Below, in pieces: positions 8,890 to 16,959 of a stretch of DNA of 22,592 nt. Source of the DNA: a virus. The notes under the pieces are model-generated. The model did not search any database. It was not told where the DNA came from and saw only the letters and a list, made by a program, of their open reading frames with translations. Made by a program: the position numbers and the translations under genes. Each line of letters starts with the position of its first letter. Within the stretch, counting starts at the first letter, position 1. The stretch lies in IMG/VR virus record IMGVR_UViG_3300017760_000117, positions 1-22,592 of that record. One strand, given 5' to 3'.

Positions 8890-11321
8890 TATAAATTACT
8901 CCTTACTTCAGTTGTTATAAATAAAACATTACAAGGGAAGGGTTTATCCTGTCGTATGTAAAAACCAGCTTCTGAGTTATAATCCATGTTTAATAATATG
9001 TTTTTATCTCCTGTGTATAGTGGTGGGGATATATCCATTCTATCTAATGACGATCTAAAAACAATATCGTCTAATTTATCTAATGATTGACCAACTTGTA
9101 AACCTAAACTATTCCAGAATCTTGCAATTATTTTACTAATTCTTTTTGTAGATCCTTGAGACGAACCAATATCTCCTTGCACATCCACAGGTAATGTTTT
9201 GCAACTAGCAGCATAGTTATATCCTATTTTAATTTTAGTTGCAGGTGCTTGTAATGTAATAGCACCATTTGTTACAACTCGATCTGGATGTGACCCATTG
9301 TTTGCAACTATAGAAACTGTTTCGCCTTCTAAATGACTCAGACCTGATACAGTAGATATTGCACCACCGCTATAATCTAAACCGCAATCCACAAAAAACA
9401 AATTGTCTTTGTCTTGATCGTGATTAGCCCAATCGTCATCCTCTAAATACTCAATGTATTGTCTTGTTTGTCCGTTAATAGTTCTTTTAACTACTAAGTA
9501 TGTAATATCTGTCTGTTCTAGTGCCGATGGGATAGTTGTAATTGCTTTGACTTGTGCAATCGTAACTTTAGCTAGTGATCCACTACCCCAGGTAGGACTA
9601 ATATCTGTAGCCGTAAAAGTGTTTCCTACTGTATTGCTACTAGCTCCAATTGTAGTAAAATCTGCACTACCAGCTATTGATTTAATCCTATATGTCTCAC
9701 CTTCAATGACATATCCAGAATTTACAGTTTCAGACTCATAGGTTCCACCAATATCATGGTTGTGGAATGCAATAATATTCTGTTCCTTTAAATACGTCAT
9801 GCCTACTAATCTGCCAGATTCCAAAACATACCAAATAATATTATCTGGTGCTTGTCTGTAAGATGTATATATTGCCCTAACTCCTTGTCTAAGAATATGA
9901 TTTGCAATTACTGATATTTCTTTAGAATCGTAAACATCATTGTCATAATTGTAACCCATCTCCATTATTTTACGTGTTGTTCGATCTGTGTAAATTAATG
10001 AGTTACTAATTAGATGTGGTTCAACAATACTAGAGCCATAACCGTTCTGCCTAATTACATTAATATCACTAGGTGTAATACTAGCTCCTGATGATCTAAT
10101 TGCATACTGACCACCCTTAGTTCCAATAAAGAATTGCTGTGCTGATCGCATCCACTGAATAGAATTTGTTTCTTCACTAGCAATCTGAAACCTTAAACCA
10201 TTGTCATCGGAAACAACTGCATCACTTGGATTGTTCGGTTCAAAGTTTTCGTAATCATCTGTTTTACTTGCCCAGAAAGTATTTGGTTCTGTCGATGTTC
10301 CACCAAACCATAATCTATTTTGATGAAATGTAACCGTTCCAGAGTAACCTGTAGATTCTGACCATGCACCGAGTCTCCATAATTCAGTTGCTGAACTAGA
10401 ACCTAAGTTACTAGATAAAGATACGCTAATATTACTAGCATCCGTAAATGTTTTAATATACCCATACCCAGCCAACGGAGAAGATCCATCATGTGCTATT
10501 CTTATTACTCTTCCAACATCTGTAGATGAAAACAAACTAACAGAAGCAACTACGTTTATAACTCCAGTTGTTCCTGATGGGTTTAATGTTGCATCGGTTA
10601 AATTCTCAGCTTGATAAGGACCATCTAAGTTTGCTACTGCTTCGATAGTCCAAGAAATATTATTAGTTCTGCTAACTTTTCTAGGTTGATGTGATTCACT
10701 TGCAATAAATAAAACATCGTTAGACTGTGCAAAACTTAATCCTTCTAAATCGTCCTCTGTGTATGGTGTATCAATAATTATATGCTTATTTGCTACACCA
10801 CCAGATGCGTATGCTGTAAATGCTGTGGAATCTATGTTATTCCCAAGCATATCAGTTAGTTCAAATGTATTTGTTGTTTTGTTGCTTACTTTATAGTCTT
10901 TATTATTTAGCTGAGACATTCCGACAACATTACTAATAGTAAGAACATCACCATTAGAAAAACCATGAGCATTACTCGTAACAACCACAACGCTTGCCTG
11001 TGTTGCCCCTGTAATAGCGACATCATTATCTGTAACAAATCCTTCATTCTTTAATACTCTTATTTTTAGTGGAGAAAATTCTAATGTGTAGGATTGCTCA
11101 TTATTATAAACAAACTTTTGCAACCTTACTTTTTTAAGTTGATCTACAATCTCACCAATAAACTTAGTTCCTGGACGTTTACTAATACCCCCTTGTTGAC
11201 GTATAAGGAAATTATTCATTTCCTCTACACCATCTGCATACTGTTGTATATCAGTCCTACCTCGTAGTAATGGACTAATTTCTCCGCTTGAGAAAGAGTT
11301 TTTAGTAACTTTTATTCTCAT
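8889..11321 (-). CDS. Tail nozzle protein (tail tubular protein B, gp12-like) with two inserted modules
   Basis: An 810-aa beta-rich protein. The N-terminus contains FSSGEISPLLRGRTDIQQYA followed by NNFLIRQQGGISKRPGTKFI, a strong signature of podoviral nozzle proteins (G.x.SP.L.GR.D...Y and GG..KRPGT). It would form the lower tail tube that attaches to the adaptor ring and fibres. Residues about 100-178 (SNAHGFSNGDVLTISN, then NNKDYKVSNKTTNTFEL and a closing YASGG) match the small beta module that database searches usually label E1_FCCH-like. Residues about 541-587 (ETYRIKSIAGSADFTTIGAS, then NTVGNTFTAT) match another short module recurrent in marine phage structural proteins. Both look like insertions into the nozzle core. 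The start ATG overlaps the adaptor stop by 4 bp (ATGA), which implies coupled translation. Confidence 0.88.
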   Translation of the reverse strand: MRIKVTKNSFSSGEISPLLRGRTDIQQYADGVEEMNNFLIRQQGGISKRPGTKFIGEIVDQLKKVRLQKFVYNNEQSYTLEFSPLKIRVLKNEGFVTDNDVAITGATQASVVVVTSNAHGFSNGDVLTISNVVGMSQLNNKDYKVSNKTTNTFELTDMLGNNIDSTAFTAYASGGVANKHIIIDTPYTEDDLEGLSFAQSNDVLFIASESHQPRKVSRTNNISWTIEAVANLDGPYQAENLTDATLNPSGTTGVINVVASVSLFSSTDVGRVIRIAHDGSSPLAGYGYIKTFTDASNISVSLSSNLGSSSATELWRLGAWSESTGYSGTVTFHQNRLWFGGTSTEPNTFWASKTDDYENFEPNNPSDAVVSDDNGLRFQIASEETNSIQWMRSAQQFFIGTKGGQYAIRSSGASITPSDINVIRQNGYGSSIVEPHLISNSLIYTDRTTRKIMEMGYNYDNDVYDSKEISVIANHILRQGVRAIYTSYRQAPDNIIWYVLESGRLVGMTYLKEQNIIAFHNHDIGGTYESETVNSGYVIEGETYRIKSIAGSADFTTIGASSNTVGNTFTATDISPTWGSGSLAKVTIAQVKAITTIPSALEQTDITYLVVKRTINGQTRQYIEYLEDDDWANHDQDKDNLFFVDCGLDYSGGAISTVSGLSHLEGETVSIVANNGSHPDRVVTNGAITLQAPATKIKIGYNYAASCKTLPVDVQGDIGSSQGSTKRISKIIARFWNSLGLQVGQSLDKLDDIVFRSSLDRMDISPPLYTGDKNILLNMDYNSEAGFYIRQDKPFPCNVLFITTEVRSNL

Positions 11322-11923
11322 GTTGTAGGTTTAGGATAAGTAGTTGCGTAACCACCAATTAATCTAGCATTTAAAAAGTCTGTTGCCTCAAAACCTTGTC
11401 TGCGTCTTTGTCTGTTATTCGCAGAAATAGCTTTTTGCATTGTTCTTTCATACAACAGTTGCATCCTTTCTGACGTTTGATTGTCATTAGTAATTAAATA
11501 AGCAATGTCGTAAGCTAAACAAGCTGAGATAGCTTCGTTGACCAATGGGTCCAATAAATTAAAATCTGTGATGTTAGAAACATATATTATCTCTAACTCT
11601 GTTCCATCAAACAAAATCTTACCACCTTCTAAGCTGTAAAAAGTGTCTTTGTTTTCTGGATCTACTGTTACCAATTTTAGACAATCTGTTGGTAACTGAA
11701 ATTCGTTGCTAAATTTAAAAGCTGGAACTGTTGTTAATGCAGCTAATTTAGTTCTTTTAATAGAGCCATGAAAGTAGCTCGTGTTTAAGACTATCTCTTT
11801 ACAATTATTTATACGCTCATTACATATACGAGCAGCCTTATTGTTTGTGTCAGTAATGCTAGTTATCAGGTCTTGTCCTAATTTAACTAACGCTGCGTTT
11901 GCAATACTTGTCTTGCTTGCCAT
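11318..11923 (-). CDS. Tail adaptor protein (tail tubular protein A, gp11-like)
   Basis: A 201-aa protein that starts MASKTSIANAALVKLGQDLI, the classic opening of the gp11-type head-tail adaptor (I.N.AL..LG...I.S). It also has the expected KAARICNERINNCKEIVL helix, a middle segment with FQLPTDCLKLVTVD, and the late helical segment PLVNEAISACLAYDIAYLIT. In the T7 family this protein forms a dodecameric ring below the portal and binds the nozzle. The order adaptor then nozzle, with a 4-bp overlap, supports this. It is the first gene after an intrinsic terminator (11939-11978), so its mRNA must come from read-through or from an unseen promoter in the 83-bp gap. Upstream of the ATG there is only a weak TAGGT ribosome-binding site. 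Confidence 0.88.
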   Translation of the reverse strand: MASKTSIANAALVKLGQDLITSITDTNNKAARICNERINNCKEIVLNTSYFHGSIKRTKLAALTTVPAFKFSNEFQLPTDCLKLVTVDPENKDTFYSLEGGKILFDGTELEIIYVSNITDFNLLDPLVNEAISACLAYDIAYLITNDNQTSERMQLLYERTMQKAISANNRQRRRQGFEATDFLNARLIGGYATTYPKPTT

Positions 11924-11938
11924 AATTTATAACCTACA

Positions 11939-11978
11939 TAAAAAAAGGGAAGAGACAAATTTAATCTCTCCCCCTTTA
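11939..11978 (-). terminator. Intrinsic terminator between head and tail genes
   Basis: On the minus strand, AAAGGGGGAGAGA pairs with TCTCTTCCCTTT across a short loop (one wobble and one bulge), followed by an unbroken run of T. It lies directly after the putative decoration gene and before the tail adaptor, the same relative place as the T7 late terminator T-phi, which trims transcription after the capsid gene. Confidence 0.8.
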
Positions 11979-12006
11979 ACATTAATATGAGCTTTCTCGA
12001 AAGAAA

Positions 12007-12549
12007 TTATTCTTCTGTATACTCAACAATAATTGAAACATCGCCAGCAGAATCACTTGATACTGTAGCGGTTTGTGTAATTGCAATACGCAAGTTAGTT
12101 GCTGGATCTTCTGGTAGACCTGCATCTTCCCAAACATAATTGCTTACTTTGTTAATATCTCTTGCTTCAAACGCATATTCAGTGAAACCAGTAGCAGATT
12201 GGAAACCTGTTACTAATGTCGCATAAGCGTCTTCGTCAATTACTGCATCAGCAGAGTATGTTACAGCACCAGAAGTAGTAAATGTTTGTTTTGCATTATA
12301 CAATCCAACATTAACAACACTGTCTGTACCTCCATCTAAGTCATCATTAGCAATTTTGATAGATACGATTTTAGAATTACTTGGCACTTCTGCCAAATAA
12401 ACTACATCTCCATCTGCATCAAAATCACCATCTGCGACTGCTGCTGTATCCCGAAACACTCGTGATTTAGCATTGATTGTTCCTCGCTCTAAACGCTGTC
12501 TTGGTTCTGCGTCTAGTAGAGTTACGATTGCACCTTTTGTAGTAGCCAT
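12007..12549 (-). CDS. Putative head decoration / capsid-associated protein
   Basis: A 180-aa acidic, beta-rich protein (for example AAVADGDFDADGDVVYLAEV, FTTSGAVTYSADAVIDEDA, and a final strand VSIIVEYTEE). It has no Cys, no membrane segment and no signal peptide. I do not recognise a named family. It lies 13 bp after the major capsid gene, has one of the best ribosome-binding sites in the window (AAGGAGATATAAAAAATG), and shares with the capsid gene a unit bounded by terminators on both sides. Strong translation signal, acidity, beta content and location next to the capsid fit an abundant head protein such as a decoration or stabilising protein. It could instead be an unrelated structural protein; function is inferred from context. 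Confidence 0.6.
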   Translation of the reverse strand: MATTKGAIVTLLDAEPRQRLERGTINAKSRVFRDTAAVADGDFDADGDVVYLAEVPSNSKIVSIKIANDDLDGGTDSVVNVGLYNAKQTFTTSGAVTYSADAVIDEDAYATLVTGFQSATGFTEYAFEARDINKVSNYVWEDAGLPEDPATNLRIAITQTATVSSDSAGDVSIIVEYTEE

Positions 12550-12562
12550 TTTTTATATCTCC

Positions 12563-13456
12563 TTATTTAGTTGGATCACATTTAATTTCTACAACCTTTT
12601 CCTCATACATACGCACTGCACCAGCAGACATTTCTGCCAAAATCTGGAAGTTGTGAAATTTATGAGGGATTGGATCAACCTTTGCAGAGATGTCAGAAGC
12701 AACTGCCATTTTAATAGCACTCTTTGGCATTACTACAACTCGACTGTTTCCGCTTGCATCCTTGCGAACTAACTCAGTTCTGCAAAATTCAAGACCCATA
12801 AAAGTATTGATTTCGCCATTAACTAAAGCTTTAACTGTGTTAAAATCAGCACTGGTAACTTCAGTAGTTCTCAGCAATGAATTTTCAGCAGCAGCGTTAA
12901 TAATACAAACTGGAGTTTCACCATCTTTAATAGCTTCAGCTTCACGAAGTTTTAAGATGGCTTGTCTAAGCTTTCCAATTGTAAGATTACTGTCTGTTGC
13001 TCCACCAGATTCAACAAAATTTACTGCAATTTGTTGTGATGCTGGAAAAGAAACAGATGTGCTTCCAGTTTTACCAGTGTAAGCAGTGCCTAAAGCAGCA
13101 TCTAGGATGATTTCATCCATTTGTCTACCTAAAGCATATACAGCAGTAGTTACATACTCAGAAGTAGGATCAATAATCATTCTGAGTTTATCTTCTTTAT
13201 CAATCATGTCTGCTGAGTAGAAATCCTCGAAAGAAACTCTACGTCTGCTTTGTGGTGTGTCGCTATATTGCACATCACCATGACGTGATCCTTTTAGTTT
13301 CGCATTAACCGCACCTACACGATCAAAGTATTTGTATTCCGCACCCATTGGATCTTCAGTCACGTATGGACGTAATCTTGATCCTTCTTGTTGGAATATT
13401 AGGTCTACGTTTGCACTGTATTGCTGTGCAAAAGCTGTAGTCACTTGATTTGACAT
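12563..13456 (-). CDS. Major capsid protein
   Basis: A 297-aa protein starting MSNQVTTAFAQQYSANVDLI. The chosen ATG at 13456 has AGGATATAAA in front of it. The open frame extends 39 codons further upstream, but that part is structured leader with poor protein character. Features: an early LIFQQEGSRLRPYV segment, then RRRVSFEDFYSADMIDKEDK, MDEIILDAALGTAYTG in the middle, and a C-terminal MKMAVASD-like beta segment (IKMAVASDISAKVDPIPH). The pattern fits HK97-fold capsid proteins of marine podoviruses: an extended N-arm, a spine helix with DEIILDAALG, and P- and A-domains. Placement between scaffold and tail adaptor is the canonical one. It forms the icosahedral shell with the scaffold protein and the portal. 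The gene is isolated by an upstream terminator and probably has its own promoter. Confidence 0.88.
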   Translation of the reverse strand: MSNQVTTAFAQQYSANVDLIFQQEGSRLRPYVTEDPMGAEYKYFDRVGAVNAKLKGSRHGDVQYSDTPQSRRRVSFEDFYSADMIDKEDKLRMIIDPTSEYVTTAVYALGRQMDEIILDAALGTAYTGKTGSTSVSFPASQQIAVNFVESGGATDSNLTIGKLRQAILKLREAEAIKDGETPVCIINAAAENSLLRTTEVTSADFNTVKALVNGEINTFMGLEFCRTELVRKDASGNSRVVVMPKSAIKMAVASDISAKVDPIPHKFHNFQILAEMSAGAVRMYEEKVVEIKCDPTK

Positions 13457-13495
13457 TTTATATCCTGTTTTAAAATTAAAATTGGTTTGATGTCT

Positions 13496-13522
13496 GCTAT
13501 CCTCGATTAACTCTAAGATAGC
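13496..13522 (-). other. Hairpin in the capsid mRNA leader
   Basis: GCTATC and GATAGC form a perfect 6-bp stem around a 15-nt loop, ending about 40 nt upstream of the capsid start codon. There is no T-run, so it is not a terminator. It may protect the 5' end of an abundant mRNA, as T7 late messages do through RNase III hairpins; that role is inference. Confidence 0.4.
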
Positions 13523-13553
13523 TACCCCAAAAACAGGACAATCTGACAATGAG

Positions 13554-13576
13554 CCTTCACATAGTGAGGACAAACT
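13554..13576 (-). promoter_or_regulatory. Candidate T7-type phage promoter for the capsid unit
   Basis: The minus strand reads CCTCACTATGTGAAGG. The eight bases CTCACTAT are identical to positions -9 to -2 of the T7 class III promoter, which places +1 at about 13559, just over 100 nt before the capsid ATG and just after a terminator. The upstream half (T7 TAATACGA) does not match, and an 8-mer alone can occur by chance in this much sequence. A host-type alternative lies close by: TTGACA at 13607-13612, with only a weak -10. No RNA polymerase gene is in the window. Confidence 0.35.
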
Positions 13577-13613
13577 TAAATTAACATTTATTCATAACTA
13601 TATATCTGTCAAT

Positions 13614-13645
13614 AAAAAAGCCTTATCAAATTAATGACAAGGCTT
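13614..13645 (-). terminator. Intrinsic terminator between scaffold and capsid genes
   Basis: On the minus strand, AAGCCTTGTCA pairs with TGATAAGGCTT (11 bp with one G-U pair) around a TTAATT loop, followed directly by a T-run. It sits 25 bp after the scaffold stop codon and ends the packaging/portal/scaffold transcript before the capsid leader. Confidence 0.88.
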
Positions 13646-13669
13646 ATGAATTATAACTTATTTAGACAA

Positions 13670-14554
13670 TTAACTAGCTGCAACTCTATGTAACTCAGTC
13701 CATTTTTCTAAAGCAAACTTATGACCTGGATCTGTTTTGTTTGTTAATTGTGATGTAAAAACTGGATCAGACCTTAACTGATCTAATTCTGATTTAGCAG
13801 CAACAGGACTTGTCCATGAGCTAGATTGTAGTGTTCCTTTAAACTCTGTATCGTCCATTAATGATTTACCTGCATTTGCTAACAATTGAATTAGATTTGG
13901 ATCGTTTCCGTATCTTTCTTGCACTTGTTCTGCAACATCATTAGGCAACAACTTGTTTAAAGCTGCATTACTAAGTTTTAAATTAGTCTCGAAATCATCA
14001 CCCCATTCTTTTTGTAACACTTCTCTAGCGTTTGTTTCGTTAGCGATGAATTTGTCTTCGACACTTTGAGATAAGTTTGCTTCCCTCTCAGCAATACTCG
14101 TAAAAACTGCACTTGCTTGTTGTTGGCTGAGTCCAGCTTTATAAAACGATTCTGCAAGTTTGTTTTTATCACTATCCTCAAATTTAATATGCTCAGAATT
14201 ATAACTTAAATCATAACCATCTATTGTTTCTGGTCTGCCTGTTTTATTGTAAAACTCATTCCAATCTGATTCTTGCCAGTTTTCCTGTGGTAAAGAAACT
14301 TTAGGTTTACCTAATACTTTCTCTAAGTTTACAACTTGTTTAGCAATATCATTAATGTTTTTAGCATTACTAATAGAAGGAGTTGATCTAAACTCTTCGC
14401 TTATATCGTTTAACCAATCTTTTTCAGCAGATGCAATTGTTGCACCCTCGTTCAATAGATTAGTTTGCGGTTGTTCTGTTGTTGTTTCAGCTACTGTATC
14501 AGTCGGTGAAGACTGTGTAGCTACTGCTGATTCCATCGTTTGTTCTTCGCTCAT
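13670..14554 (-). CDS. Capsid scaffold protein
   Basis: A 294-aa, strongly acidic, helical protein with a low-complexity Thr/Gln/Ser-rich N-terminus. Then comes EKDWLNDISEEFRSTPSI with a helical segment, SLPQENWQESDWNEFYNKTG leading into RPETIDGYDL, and a long Glu/Gln/Ala helix region (EKWTELHRVAAS at the very end). The motif P.t.DgYdl after W.eFYnktGrP is characteristic of scaffold proteins of podoviruses related to T7 and the marine relatives. A short basic or amphipathic C-terminus usually binds the coat protein. It sits between portal-side genes and the capsid gene, as expected. The assigned ATG overlaps the preceding small gene by 56 bp; a later ATG (14536, MESAVATQ) would shorten the overlap slightly. 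Confidence 0.85.
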   Translation of the reverse strand: MSEEQTMESAVATQSSPTDTVAETTTEQPQTNLLNEGATIASAEKDWLNDISEEFRSTPSISNAKNINDIAKQVVNLEKVLGKPKVSLPQENWQESDWNEFYNKTGRPETIDGYDLSYNSEHIKFEDSDKNKLAESFYKAGLSQQQASAVFTSIAEREANLSQSVEDKFIANETNAREVLQKEWGDDFETNLKLSNAALNKLLPNDVAEQVQERYGNDPNLIQLLANAGKSLMDDTEFKGTLQSSSWTSPVAAKSELDQLRSDPVFTSQLTNKTDPGHKFALEKWTELHRVAAS

Positions 14555-14834
14555 GTCTTAATGTTTTGATTTTTGCTTCGGATCTACGCTCAAACTCACT
14601 GTCTGGTGTAGATATAAAATCCTTTATTTTAAGCAATGTATTCCGAACACCTTCATTTAAAGCAGTGCCTTGTGGATCTCCTTTTACGTATGTAGAAGTA
14701 TTGTAATAACACAAACTTTCTAACATTGTCATTGCTAGTTTTCCGTTCCTACCTCGGAATATTTTTTTAAATGATTTTTTCTGTAACTCTATCTCTCTAA
14801 TCTTTTGTACTTTGTCTTCTATTACTTTGCTCAT
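14499..14834 (-). CDS. Small Bbp19-like phage protein
   Basis: A 111-aa basic helical protein. The core reads FKKIFRGRNGKLAMTMLESL, then DPQGTALNEGVRNTLLKIKDFI. A phenylalanine-rich start, G(R/K)..L..L, and then D....A.xEGxR.xxxxI matches the Bbp19-like phage domain often found between portal and scaffold genes of podoviruses; the family role is unknown. The start ATG overlaps the portal stop by 4 bp (ATGA). The 3' end overlaps the scaffold gene by 56 bp, which is unusually long for this phage, and the final Ser/Thr-rich residues look less conserved. It is probably translated coupled to the portal. The family assignment is by eye and moderately sure. Confidence 0.6.
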   Translation of the reverse strand: MSKVIEDKVQKIREIELQKKSFKKIFRGRNGKLAMTMLESLCYYNTSTYVKGDPQGTALNEGVRNTLLKIKDFISTPDSEFERRSEAKIKTLRHERRTNDGISSSYTVFTD

Positions 14835-16447
14835 ATGTTTTGTTCCATACTTCTAGCTTGAGCTAAGTCTTTAACAGCAGATGCCTCTAGTGGTGCATTA
14901 TTTACCGCCATTTGTCTGGCTTCATTTTCTGCTTTAGCTTGTCTCAACTCTTGTATTTCTTCTGGTGTTCTTGTGGTTTTAGTTGAAATGTCAGACCACT
15001 GTGCCATTGCGAGTGAAAGTGCATCAGTATCAATAACATCAATTACATTAGGATCTAATTGTGCTAGTAAAGATAACTCTTCTATATATCGTCTTGAGTT
15101 TTGAGATTTAACTGAAAACTGTGCTTTTGCTGCTGGAGATGTGTATTTTATCTCTAGTCTTCCTAATTCTACATCAGGTTCAGCAAATTTACCTTGTTCT
15201 GCCATAAGATTATAAGACCGCTGTATCAATGGACCAAACAACTCAACTTGCAATCTTCCAAGCATAGGAGACATCATTCTTAACTTCTCGTCTCTTTCGT
15301 CTGCTACTTCAAATGCTGTTTGACGTTCATTCTTTCTTTGACGCAATAACCAGTCTACATGGAAAGCTTCATTAATCTTCTTTTCCAACCTAGACATTGT
15401 GTAATCAACCCAATCAAGTCTACCACCAGTCTCAACAGGTCTAATTTGTGCAGAACCAGGTTCTTTCCAAATAATAGATCCACTTCCAGTTGCAACATCT
15501 CCAATAATTGAATCATCTTCAATTTCTAAGCTTGGATTGATTTGTTGATCGCCTTTCATTAACACTTGTCGTTGGACTGCATTAATTACTCGTATATCAT
15601 GCAACGCTGTTCTTCCTGGACTTCTACCGTAAACTTCACCAGCTAATTTAGTCCATCTTGGAACATGATAAGGAAACTCGTCAAAACCACCTTTACTTAA
15701 AATACCACCATCTTTAGTTATGCCATCGTCTAACTTCTTACAAAACCAAAAACTTACAAAGTCTTTTGACTCAGACAACTTCTGTCCTGTTTCGTCCTGT
15801 GATGGAAAAACAGAATGAGATATTGTAAGCTTATCATGCTGCCGCATTGTTTTAAGCTTCTCATTGTTTCTAATTTTAGGAAACTTCTGTAGTATTTGCC
15901 TAACAGTCATTTCCATTTCTCTATACAAAGTATCAACCATACCAAGATGGTTTTCTCTTATATAGCAATGAGCTAGTGGTATTGTTCTAAACACTAACTG
16001 ATCTCGTTTAATATCAAACTCTTCGTATATAATAGACGTGCCTAATGCTCCAAGGTCTAAATAGCATTCGTGCATTGATTGATTAAACCCAACATTAGGT
16101 TTGCTCAGTTCCCTAAATATAGTATCGCTAACAGACTCTAACCATTCTCTTACAGACTCGTCCTCCATTAAATTAGTGTCGCTAGTAGATAAACTAAACC
16201 AACGATCAGTGGGAGATGTGTTGTATGTATGTAATCCAGATGCAAATTGTTCTAATGCCCATAAAGCAGTTCCATCATAAATCTCGTAATGCCTTGATTC
16301 ACCACGAGTTAGGTTTCTTAAAAAATCGCTTGTTCCTGGACGTATATATCTGACAACATCTTGTAAGTCTTGATTCCATAAACCTCTATCACCTTTAAGT
16401 GTTTGGAGGTCTTTATGCAAATAGTCTATTAAGCGTTCTTCGTTCAC
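14831..16447 (-). CDS. Portal protein (head-to-tail connector)
   Basis: A 538-aa protein of the podoviral head-tail connecting type. The N-terminus has the typical LWNQDLQDVVRYIRPGTSDF and then EIYDGTALWALEQFASGLHT. These are followed by the family signature around SPTDRWFSLS, the segment HECYLDLGALGTSIIYEE, and the central VPRWTKLAGEVYGRSPGRTA (the P-R-W....GE.YG.SP motif). After that come the AHVD-type region FHVDWLLRQRKNERQTAFEV and the C-terminal helical barrel region. The dodecamer forms the DNA gate in one capsid vertex and binds terminase during packaging. The gene starts with GTG, which overlaps the stop of the preceding gene (GTGA), with AGGT about 9 nt upstream. Length is normal for the family. 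Confidence 0.93.
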   Translation of the reverse strand: MNEERLIDYLHKDLQTLKGDRGLWNQDLQDVVRYIRPGTSDFLRNLTRGESRHYEIYDGTALWALEQFASGLHTYNTSPTDRWFSLSTSDTNLMEDESVREWLESVSDTIFRELSKPNVGFNQSMHECYLDLGALGTSIIYEEFDIKRDQLVFRTIPLAHCYIRENHLGMVDTLYREMEMTVRQILQKFPKIRNNEKLKTMRQHDKLTISHSVFPSQDETGQKLSESKDFVSFWFCKKLDDGITKDGGILSKGGFDEFPYHVPRWTKLAGEVYGRSPGRTALHDIRVINAVQRQVLMKGDQQINPSLEIEDDSIIGDVATGSGSIIWKEPGSAQIRPVETGGRLDWVDYTMSRLEKKINEAFHVDWLLRQRKNERQTAFEVADERDEKLRMMSPMLGRLQVELFGPLIQRSYNLMAEQGKFAEPDVELGRLEIKYTSPAAKAQFSVKSQNSRRYIEELSLLAQLDPNVIDVIDTDALSLAMAQWSDISTKTTRTPEEIQELRQAKAENEARQMAVNNAPLEASAVKDLAQARSMEQNI

Positions 16448-16926
16448 GATGCACTACCTAGCAATGTTTTTTTAGTTGTTTCACCGTAACTAGGTTTCCC
16501 TTGTCTCATTTTACTTTCTTGCTGCTTACTTCTTGACCTAGTTCTTTTTGGATTTTGCCCTTTGCTTAGTAAGGTAGATTGGAAACCTTTACGTCTTTTA
16601 TCAGATTCCCTTACCTCATTTACCGAAGATGCACTCGCAACTGTAGGTGCTGGTGGTGCAGAAGGTGCAGAATAAGTAGGTCTAGGTGTAGGAGCAGGTG
16701 CAGGTGGTGGAGTAGGATCACTCATGTATGGATCAGCCCTGAACAATTCTTGCTGAAACCTTCCAGGATCATTGTAAATACTAGTGCTGCCTCTTCTAAA
16801 ATTCCTATGACGATTAAAGTCATCCATTCCTTGTTGTCTAAAAGCAGTTTCGTCAAATACTTTACCCCTTTGATTTGCATAATCTCTAGCAAATGTCACT
16901 ACGTTTTCAAAATTTTGAGTTGCCAT
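16444..16926 (-). CDS. Unknown Pro/Ala-rich protein between terminase and portal
   Basis: A 160-aa protein, not recognised. Three parts are visible: a helical N-terminal third with VVTFARDYANQRGKVFDETA and a region rich in Arg, Asn and Asp; a proline/alanine linker around residues 70-100 (PTPPPAPAPTPRPTYSAPS); and a strongly basic C-terminal tail (KRTRSRSKQQESKMRQGK). This looks like a flexible, nucleic-acid or protein-binding adaptor rather than an enzyme. It lies 33 bp after TerL and overlaps the portal gene by 4 bp, so it is co-expressed with the packaging machinery. It could be an accessory packaging factor or a minor head protein; that is inference from position only. Confidence 0.65.
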   Translation of the reverse strand: MATQNFENVVTFARDYANQRGKVFDETAFRQQGMDDFNRHRNFRRGSTSIYNDPGRFQQELFRADPYMSDPTPPPAPAPTPRPTYSAPSAPPAPTVASASSVNEVRESDKRRKGFQSTLLSKGQNPKRTRSRSKQQESKMRQGKPSYGETTKKTLLGSAS

Positions 16927-16959
16927 AATAATTAACAGTTATTCACAAGTTATTTAAAG

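Noticed and set aside
12473-13082. Plus-strand frames opposite capsid and decoration genes
   Set aside because: Fully antisense to well-recognised structural genes, and without ribosome-binding sites.
13457-13573. N-terminal extension of the capsid frame by 39 codons
   Set aside because: The extra residues look like translated leader; they cover a hairpin, and the internal ATG at 13456 has a good ribosome-binding site.
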